In this document: in pieces, positions 1 to 4,958 of the stretch
Layout of the letters: every line of letters starts with the position of its first letter
Position numbering within the stretch: position 1 is the stretch's first letter
NCBI GenBank assembly: GCA_049653005.1
Contig: JBASFL010000084.1
Coordinates: 1 to 21,779, forward strand
Source: UBA2334 sp049653005
GTDB taxonomy: Bacteria; Pseudomonadota; Gammaproteobacteria; Burkholderiales; Burkholderiaceae_C
Direction: 5' to 3'
Length of the DNA: 21,779 nt
The notes under the pieces: model-generated
What the model saw: the letters and a program-made list of their open reading frames with translations, nothing else
Told to the model about the DNA's origin: nothing
Databases searched by the model: none
Program-made: the position numbers and the translations under genes

Positions 1-164
1 GGCGGTGGGGGAGGGGGCGGTGCGGGCGGCAGGGGCGTGGCGCAACCGGCCAGCAGGGCGGCGATGGTGGCGGCGGTGGTCAGCCAACGGGTGCGTGCAC
101 AGTCTGCGGCTGTGACGGGGGCACCCAGCGGTGCGGGGTTGAAGGGCGATGGGGCGGGTTGCAT
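1..164 (-). CDS. Probable lipoprotein, N-terminal part only (gene runs off the left edge)
   Basis: The minus-strand reading frame is open from an ATG at 164 to the window edge, giving 54 residues. A good ribosome-binding site (GAGG at 173-170) lies 5 nt upstream. The predicted protein has a polar, proline-rich start, then Arg24 and Arg26, a short hydrophobic stretch and a lipobox ending LLAGC with Cys41. A run of prolines follows, as is common in linkers after lipid-anchored cysteines. This supports an exported lipoprotein. The 27-residue segment before the hydrophobic core is long for a signal peptide, so the true start could differ. Nothing visible tells the function, because the mature domain lies outside the window. 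It is divergent from xdhC. A -10-like TATGAA at 195-190 could serve it. Confidence 0.55.
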   Translation of the reverse strand, partial: MQPAPSPFNPAPLGAPVTAADCARTRWLTTAATIAALLAGCATPLPPAPPPPPP

Positions 165-268
165 GGTTTCCTCGGGGCCTACAAAACATTCATACTTTGC
201 CCCCTATTGTGGCGGGCCGCGCACCGGCTTGGCCATTGGTGGAAACAGGTGCTCACAGAAAGGCCGTT

Positions 269-1072
269 GTGTCGGATTTGCCGGGATTTTTGTCACGTTT
301 GGCGGTGGAACCCGCCGTGTGGGTGCGGGTGGCCGAAGTGCAGGGCTCCGGCCCGCGCGAGGTGGGGGCCTGGATGGCGGTGTTTGCCCAGGGCCAGGTG
401 GGCACCATTGGCGGTGGCCACCTGGAGTGGCAGGCCCTGGCCCACGCCCGCGCCGCGCTTGCCGGTGCCCCGCTGCAGGCCCGTCAGCGCTACGCCCTGG
501 GGCCCAGCCTGGGCCAGTGCTGTGGTGGGGTGGTGCACCTGGCGTTGCAAGCCGTCACCGCCGCCGACACACCGGCCCTGGTGCAAGCCCTGACGGCCTT
601 GGCCCAGCCATTGGCCCTGTTCGGCGGTGGCCACGTGGGCCAGGCGCTGGTGCAGGCCCTGGCCCCGCTGCCGTTTGCCCTGACCTGGGTGGACAGCCGC
701 GATGAGATTTTCCCGCCCCATGTGCCGCCCACCGTGGTGTGTGAACACTCCGACCCCGTGCAGGCCGCCGTGCGCGACCTCACCCCCGGCAGCGCGGTGC
801 TGATCATGAGTTTCAGCCACGCCGAAGACCTGGACGTGCTGGCCGAGTGCCTGCTGCGCCAGCGCCGCCAGGCCGATTTGCGTTGGATCGGGTTGATTGG
901 CAGCCAAACCAAGTGGGCCAGCTTTCGCCACCGGTTGGCCGAGCGCGGCTTTGCCGAGGCCGAATGGGCGCAGGTGGCCTGCCCCATTGGGCTGCCGGGC
1001 ATCGCGGGCAAGCAACCGGCGGTGATCGCGGCGGCGGTGGCGGCACAGTTGTTGCAAGTCTGTGGTTTGTGA
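269..1072 (+). CDS. xdhC: Xanthine dehydrogenase accessory protein XdhC
   Basis: XdhC binds molybdenum cofactor, helps add the terminal sulfur ligand and inserts the cofactor into xanthine dehydrogenase in the cytoplasm (family knowledge). The 267-residue product has the family landmarks: an N-terminal GSGPREVGAWM motif, IGGGHLEW, the QCCGG cysteine motif, and a C-terminal Rossmann-like segment beginning LALFGGGHVG. I chose the GTG at 269 because AGAAAGG lies 6 nt upstream and the homology-like region begins there. An upstream in-frame ATG at 149 would add 40 unrelated residues and overlap the divergent gene's start. xdhC normally follows xdhA and xdhB, but here the upstream neighbour is an unrelated divergent gene. 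The downstream neighbour, puuD, uses the product of the xanthine dehydrogenase reaction. Confidence 0.9.
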   Translation: MSDLPGFLSRLAVEPAVWVRVAEVQGSGPREVGAWMAVFAQGQVGTIGGGHLEWQALAHARAALAGAPLQARQRYALGPSLGQCCGGVVHLALQAVTAADTPALVQALTALAQPLALFGGGHVGQALVQALAPLPFALTWVDSRDEIFPPHVPPTVVCEHSDPVQAAVRDLTPGSAVLIMSFSHAEDLDVLAECLLRQRRQADLRWIGLIGSQTKWASFRHRLAERGFAEAEWAQVACPIGLPGIAGKQPAVIAAAVAAQLLQVCGL

Positions 1073-1074
1073 CC

Positions 1075-1095
1075 GGTGCGGGGAATCCCTGCACC
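1075..1095 (+). terminator. Hairpin just after xdhC, possible terminator without a U-tract
   Basis: A 9-bp stem (one G-U pair) with a 3-nt AAT loop starts 3 nt after the xdhC stop codon; its arms begin GGTGC and end GCACC. No T-run follows, so it may be an mRNA-stabilising hairpin or a weak terminator rather than a classical intrinsic one. Confidence 0.45.
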
Positions 1096-1110
1096 GCTGA
1101 ACGCAAAAAC

Positions 1111-1118
1111 TGTATACA
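1111..1118. promoter_or_regulatory. TGTATACA palindrome in the puuD leader, possible operator or -10
   Basis: A perfect 8-bp palindrome lies in an A/T-rich patch inside an otherwise GC-rich leader. It contains TATACA, which could act as a -10 hexamer. Short palindromes of the TGTATACA type are also typical of GntR-family operators. No regulator gene for it is in the window. Either role is inference. Confidence 0.4.
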
Positions 1119-1151
1119 CTTTGATTTCCGGTCGCAGCGGTGCTGTGCTTC

Positions 1152-1181
1152 ACACCGGGCGGGGGCAAGGCCCGCCGGTGT
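1152..1181 (+). other. GC-rich stem-loop in the puuD leader
   Basis: ACACCG and GCGGG on the left pair with CCCGC and CGGTGT on the right, giving 11 bp with one bulged G and a 7-nt loop. It lies 56 nt upstream of the puuD start, between the palindrome at 1111 and the inverted repeat at 1194. Confidence 0.45.
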
Positions 1182-1193
1182 CGCGACCTGATG

Positions 1194-1224
1194 CCTGTTC
1201 ACAGCGCCCGCAGTGGTGAACAGG
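1194..1224 (+). promoter_or_regulatory. 9-bp perfect inverted repeat next to the puuD ribosome-binding site
   Basis: CCTGTTCAC at 1194-1202 and GTGAACAGG at 1216-1224 are perfect inverted copies separated by 13 nt. The right arm ends 2 nt before the GGAG ribosome-binding site at 1227-1230. It could be an operator or an mRNA hairpin affecting translation start. The repeat is seen directly; its role is inferred. Confidence 0.6.
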
Positions 1225-1237
1225 CCGGAGAAACACC

Positions 1238-2461
1238 TTGGACGTTTACCTGCTCGACTGGGCCAACCTGCTGCTGCGGTGGCTGCACGTGATCACCGCG
1301 ATTGCGTGGATCGGTTCTTCCTTCTACTTTGTCTTTCTGGACAACAACCTCATCAAGCCCACCTCGCCCGATTTGCTGGAAAAGGGCGTGGACGGTGCCA
1401 TTTGGGCCGTGCACGGCGGCGGGTTTTACAACCCGCAGAAGTACATGGTGGCGCCGAAAAAAATCCACACCCACCTGCACTGGTTTTATTGGGAGAGCTA
1501 TTCCACCTGGCTCAGCGGTTTTGCGCTGTTCACCGTGCTGTACCTGTGGAACGCGGGCACTTACCTGATTGACAAGTCGGTGTTCGACTGGGCACCGCCC
1601 ACGGCCATTGGGGCGGCGCTGGCGTTTCTGGTGGCGTTCTGGCTGCTGTACGACGGCATTTGCCGCGTGTTCGGGTTCCGCAAAAACGGCGACGCCATCG
1701 TGGGCGCGCTGGTGTTTGTGGTGATTGCCTTTGGCTCCTGGCTGGCCACCGAGCTGTTTGCCGGGCGTGCCGCGTTTTTGCTGGTGGGCGCGATGATTGC
1801 CACCGCCATGAGCGCCAACGTGTTCTTCTGGATCATCCCCGGCCAGCGCACGGTGGTGGCGGCCATGAACTCGGCGGTGAAAGTGGACCCAGCCTCGCTG
1901 GCCATCCACGGCAAGCGCGGCAAGCAGCGCAGCGTGCACAACACCTATTTCACGCTGCCGGTGATTTTTGCCATGCTCAGCAACCACTACAGCTTTCTGT
2001 ACACGAACGAGCACAACTGGGCGATTCTGGTGGTGATGATGCTGGCCGGCGCCCTGATTCGCCAGTATTTCGTGATGCGCCACGGCTACAAGCTGGGCCG
2101 CAACAAAAACCCCGTGGCCTACGCCGCCGTGGGCACCGTGCTGCTGCTGGCCACCATCGTGGCGCTGGCCCCGAAACCCAAAGCCCCTGCGGCTGGCTCG
2201 GCCGGGTCAGCACCCGCTGCCGTGGGCTATGCCCAGGTGAAAGCCGTGCTGGAGCAGCGCTGCTACAGCTGCCACGGTGAGGCGGTGCAGCTGAAAAACG
2301 TGCGGCTCGACCAGCCCGCGCTGCTGAAAACCCACACCCAGGCCGTGTACCAGCAGGTGGTGGTGACCAAACAAATGCCCATGAACAACGCCACCGGCAT
2401 CACCGACGACGAGCGTGCCCTGGTGGCCCGCTGGTTTGAAGCGGGAGCACCTGTCAGGTAA
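1238..2461 (+). CDS. puuD: Membrane-bound urate oxidase PuuD with C-terminal cytochrome c domain
   Basis: PuuD oxidises urate to 5-hydroxyisourate in the cytoplasmic membrane and passes electrons through its own cytochrome c domain instead of making hydrogen peroxide (family knowledge). The 407-residue protein shows about eight hydrophobic segments, near residues 11-33, 88-108, 120-143, 153-173, 178-203, 237-257, 263-283 and 297-317. An Ala/Pro linker follows, then a heme-binding CYSCH motif at Cys342-His346 and a downstream QMPMNN segment that can supply the axial Met. The N-terminal LLDWANLLLRWLHVITAIAWIG is typical of the family. The start is a TTG at 1238 with GGAG 7 nt upstream; no ATG fits the conserved N-terminus. 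It follows xdhC by 165 nt. The hydroxyisourate and OHCU steps are not in this window. Confidence 0.92.
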   Translation: MDVYLLDWANLLLRWLHVITAIAWIGSSFYFVFLDNNLIKPTSPDLLEKGVDGAIWAVHGGGFYNPQKYMVAPKKIHTHLHWFYWESYSTWLSGFALFTVLYLWNAGTYLIDKSVFDWAPPTAIGAALAFLVAFWLLYDGICRVFGFRKNGDAIVGALVFVVIAFGSWLATELFAGRAAFLLVGAMIATAMSANVFFWIIPGQRTVVAAMNSAVKVDPASLAIHGKRGKQRSVHNTYFTLPVIFAMLSNHYSFLYTNEHNWAILVVMMLAGALIRQYFVMRHGYKLGRNKNPVAYAAVGTVLLLATIVALAPKPKAPAAGSAGSAPAAVGYAQVKAVLEQRCYSCHGEAVQLKNVRLDQPALLKTHTQAVYQQVVVTKQMPMNNATGITDDERALVARWFEAGAPVR

Positions 2462-2465
2462 ATTT

Positions 2466-2520
2466 CAATAAAAAAGCGGTCTAGCGCTTGATGCTATTGG
2501 GTTTTTAGCTGCTTTTTTTG
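2466..2520. repeat. GCGCT-containing intergenic element, copy A
   Basis: The gap between puuD and the helicase gene is filled by a sequence that, on the minus strand, reads roughly ATCAAAAAA-AGCAGCT-N-AAGCGCTAGA-N-TTTTTTATTG. It resembles a dispersed intergenic repeat I recall from Comamonadaceae genomes (AGCTGCTAGCGCT...AAGCGCTAGAGGCC...TTTT). A second degenerate copy is at 15439-15490. The family link is from memory and was not computed. It runs slightly into the 3' end of the helicase gene. Confidence 0.45.
2470..2489 (-). terminator. Intrinsic terminator of the helicase gene
   Basis: Read on the minus strand, AAGCG, a 6-nt loop and CGCTT form a short stem followed by a TTTTTTATT tract, about 16 nt past the helicase stop codon. 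It is embedded in repeat copy A. Confidence 0.6.
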
Positions 2521-3791
2521 ATGGATTCGGCCCTCAGCTTGTCTTTCTTGCTGGGGCGCTTGCCTTTGACGCCGCCGTTGGGGTCCAGGCCTTGGGGGCC
2601 TTGGTGTGTGGGGGGGCGGGGCGTGGCATCGGTGCCATCCGCGCCTGCTGCAATCTCGGGTTCGAAGCCGCGCACCACTTCGCGTTTCAGGCTCAGGCCG
2701 TGGCGCTTTTCAATCAGGCGCAGGTGGTCTTCGGTGTCGGGGCTGACAAAGCTCACGGCCAGGCCGCTGGCCCCGGCGCGGCCGGTGCGGCCCATGCGGT
2801 GGGTGTGGTCGTCGGCGCTGCGGGGCAGGTCGTAGTTCACCACCACCGGCAGGTCGGTGATGTCCAGGCCGCGCGCGGCCAGGTCGGTGGCCACCACCAC
2901 TTTCACCCGGCTCAGTTTGAAATCGGCCAGCACCTGGGTGCGTTTGCCTTGGCTCAAGGCGCCGTGAAACGGCTCGGCGCTGATGCGCGCTTTGCGCAGC
3001 TTCTCAGACACGATGTCGGCCGCGTGTTGCGTGGCCACAAACACCAGCACCCGTTTCCAGTGTTCGGTGTCGATCAGGTGGCGCAGCAGCTGGGTGCGCT
3101 GGCGCGTGTCCACGCTGATGGCCAGTTGTTCGATGTCGGGCGCGGCCTCGGCCACGGGCGCCACGTCGATGCGCACCGGCTCGCGCAGCAGGCCGTCGGC
3201 CAGTGCCTGCACCGCCGGGGCGAAGGTGGCTGAAAACAGCAGGTTTTGCCGCTGCTTGGGCAGCAACTGCGCAATGCGCGCCCATTCGTCGGCAAAACCG
3301 GTGTCGAGCAGGCGGTCGGCCTCGTCCAGCACCAGGGTGTGCACGCTGTCCAGCCGCAGGGCGTTGTGGGCCAGCAGATCCAGCAGGCGTCCGGGGGTGG
3401 CCACCACCACGTCGGTGCCACCGCGCAGGCCCAGCATCTGCGGGTTGATGGACACGCCGCCAAACACCACCGTCACGCGCAGGCCCACGGGCAAGCGGTT
3501 GGCCACGTCGCGCAGGGTGGTGCCCACTTGCACGGCCAGCTCGCGCGTGGGCACCAGCACCAGGGCGCGGGCGGCTTTGGGGGCGGGTGTGGGGGTTTCC
3601 AGCAAGCGCTGGAGCAAGGGCAGGGCAAATGCCGCTGTTTTGCCCGAGCCGGTGGGGGCGCAGGCCCGCACGTCAAGGCCCGCCAGCACGGCGGGAATGG
3701 CCTGCGCTTGTACGGGTGTGGGCTGTTGGTAGCCCTTGGCGGCCATGGCCGCAAGCACGTCGGGCCGCAGGCCGGTGGAGGTAAATGGCAT
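2505..3791 (-). CDS. rhlE: DEAD-box ATP-dependent RNA helicase, RhlE type
   Basis: This 428-residue protein is expected to unwind short RNA duplexes using ATP, in ribosome assembly or RNA turnover. Motifs appear in order: a Q-motif region with PTPVQ near residue 24, Walker A APTGSGKT at 45-52, PTRELAVQ, DEAD at 156-159, FSAT, ATDLAARGLDI and HRMGRTGRAG. The tail (about the last 70 residues) is charged and ends in a Lys-rich segment, as expected for RNA contact. I chose the ATG at 3791 because the conserved N-terminus begins there. The open frame continues upstream to 4118, but that part lies antisense to the next gene. A -10-like TACACT at 3825-3820 could serve it. It is divergent from the DUF6172 gene with 57 nt between. 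Confidence 0.9.
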   Translation of the reverse strand: MPFTSTGLRPDVLAAMAAKGYQQPTPVQAQAIPAVLAGLDVRACAPTGSGKTAAFALPLLQRLLETPTPAPKAARALVLVPTRELAVQVGTTLRDVANRLPVGLRVTVVFGGVSINPQMLGLRGGTDVVVATPGRLLDLLAHNALRLDSVHTLVLDEADRLLDTGFADEWARIAQLLPKQRQNLLFSATFAPAVQALADGLLREPVRIDVAPVAEAAPDIEQLAISVDTRQRTQLLRHLIDTEHWKRVLVFVATQHAADIVSEKLRKARISAEPFHGALSQGKRTQVLADFKLSRVKVVVATDLAARGLDITDLPVVVNYDLPRSADDHTHRMGRTGRAGASGLAVSFVSPDTEDHLRLIEKRHGLSLKREVVRGFEPEIAAGADGTDATPRPPTHQGPQGLDPNGGVKGKRPSKKDKLRAESIKKSS

Positions 3792-3835
3792 GGGGTGGGC
3801 CGTTGAGGAAAGGGCGGCCAGTGTACGCACACACC

Positions 3836-3841
3836 CATAAT
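3836..3841 (+). promoter_or_regulatory. -10-like CATAAT, 7 nt before the DUF6172 ATG
   Basis: CATAAT is followed by only 7 nt before the ATG at 3849, so transcription would begin at or next to the start codon. There is no Shine-Dalgarno sequence. No convincing -35 is visible. Confidence 0.45.
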
Positions 3842-3848
3842 CGCCCCC

Positions 3849-4163
3849 ATGCGAAAAACCTACCCCCTGCGCCCCGAAGGCAAACACCCCGACCGCGTGC
3901 TGGAAGCCGTGAAACACGACATCCGCAAATACCAGAAGCGCGAACGCCGCGTGCCCCTGCCCGAGGGCGTGGATTTTTGGGACTTTGACTGCCGCTTCGG
4001 CCCCAGCAAAGACGCCGCCGAGGTCTTGCACCCCGGTGCCCTGATGGCCGCCCTTGACGCCCTGGCCCAAGCCGGTGGCGACACCGCCTACGTGGAGCTG
4101 CTGGCCAAACCCGGCCACCGCAAAGCCCGCACGGCAGACGCAGACGACGCACCGCAGCCATGA
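3849..4163 (+). CDS. DUF6172 family protein
   Basis: A small, highly charged protein of 104 residues. The N-terminal part with KTYPL, GKHPDRVLEAVKHDIRKYQKRERR and LPEGVDFWDFDCRFG matches what I remember of the DUF6172 family, whose function is not known. There is no signal peptide or membrane segment, so it is likely cytoplasmic. The Arg/Lys-rich helix-like segment at residues 15-35 could contact nucleic acid, but that is speculation. Its stop codon overlaps the start of the carboxylesterase gene by 4 nt (ATGA), so the two are co-transcribed and probably translationally coupled. The start lacks a ribosome-binding site and sits 7 nt after a -10-like hexamer. Confidence 0.8.
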   Translation: MRKTYPLRPEGKHPDRVLEAVKHDIRKYQKRERRVPLPEGVDFWDFDCRFGPSKDAAEVLHPGALMAALDALAQAGGDTAYVELLAKPGHRKARTADADDAPQP

Positions 4164-4861
4164 CCGCTTTGCTGGACTGCATCGAACTCGTCACCGGCCC
4201 CGACCCCCGGGCACAACCTGTGGCCAGCGTGGTGGTGCTGCACGGCCTGGGTGCCGATGGCAACGATTTTGTGCCCATCGCCCAAGAGCTGGACTTGTCT
4301 GCCGTGGGCCCCGTGCGGTTTGTGTTTCCCAGCGCGCCCGTGCGCCCCGTGACGGTCAACGGCGGTTACGTGATGCGCGCCTGGTACGACATTTTTCCGC
4401 CCAGCACCCAGCCCGGTGTGCCGCGCCAGGAAGACGACGCGGGGTTGCGCCAGTCGCAAGCCCAGGTGCAGGCCTTGCTGGACTGCGAAGCCGCACGGGG
4501 GGTGCCCCCCGAGCGCACGGTGCTGATGGGCTTTTCGCAAGGCTGCGCCATGAGCCTGCTGGCGGGCCTGCGGGCACCGCAGCGGCTGGCGGGCATTGTG
4601 GGTTTGTCGGGCTATTTGCCGCTGGCCAACACCACGGTGGCCGAGCGCAGCGCCGCCAATGCCCACACACCGGTGTTTCTGGCCCATGGCCGCCACGACA
4701 GCGTGGTGGTGCCCAGCCGGGGCGAAGCCGCCCGCGACGCGTTGCTGGCACTGGGGCAGCCCGTGCAATGGCACACCTACGCCATGGAACACTCGGTGTG
4801 CGCCGAAGAGGTGGCCGACCTGAACGCCTGGTTGCTGGGTGTGTGGTCCGCCGCCACCTGA
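4160..4861 (+). CDS. Carboxylesterase / phospholipase family alpha/beta hydrolase
   Basis: A 233-residue serine hydrolase of the EstB / acyl-protein-thioesterase group, which cleaves carboxylic or thio esters in the cytoplasm. The oxyanion-side motif LHGLGADGNDF is near residues 27-37. The nucleophile elbow GFSQG places Ser126, with Asp180 in HGRHD and His211 in MEHSV completing the triad. Length is typical of the family, and there is no signal peptide. Its ATG overlaps the upstream stop codon. The natural substrate cannot be told from sequence. Confidence 0.88.
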   Translation: MTALLDCIELVTGPDPRAQPVASVVVLHGLGADGNDFVPIAQELDLSAVGPVRFVFPSAPVRPVTVNGGYVMRAWYDIFPPSTQPGVPRQEDDAGLRQSQAQVQALLDCEAARGVPPERTVLMGFSQGCAMSLLAGLRAPQRLAGIVGLSGYLPLANTTVAERSAANAHTPVFLAHGRHDSVVVPSRGEAARDALLALGQPVQWHTYAMEHSVCAEEVADLNAWLLGVWSAAT

Positions 4862-4922
4862 TGGGCCCCCTGGGCACAGGGCGGCCTGCGGCGGTTTTCA
4901 GACCGTTTGTTTGTCCTGTGTC

Positions 4923-4951
4923 ATGACGGCGCGGCCCGCGCTGGCTATGCT
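4923..4951 (+). promoter_or_regulatory. Possible promoter of the GGDEF-EAL gene (ATGACG-N17-TATGCT)
   Basis: ATGACG at 4923-4928 and TATGCT at 4946-4951 are separated by 17 nt, and the ATG at 4959 lies 7 nt after the -10. If this is the promoter, the ATG at 4923 is the -35 box and not a start codon, and the mRNA is leaderless. Confidence 0.4.
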
Positions 4952-4958
4952 CGCGGGC

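Noticed and set aside
37..705. 222-codon open frame overlapping the xdhC start and the lipoprotein gene
   Set aside because: Gly/Pro/Arg-rich translation with no family resemblance; the same DNA encodes XdhC in another frame.
3792..4118. N-terminal extension of the RNA helicase
   Set aside because: The added residues have no helicase character and lie antisense to the DUF6172 gene. The conserved N-terminus starts at 3791.
4839..4958. Earlier starts (4839, 4923, 4947) for the GGDEF-EAL protein
   Set aside because: 4839 overlaps the esterase gene. 4923 and 4947 lack ribosome-binding sites and fall in a plausible -35 and -10. Not firmly excluded.
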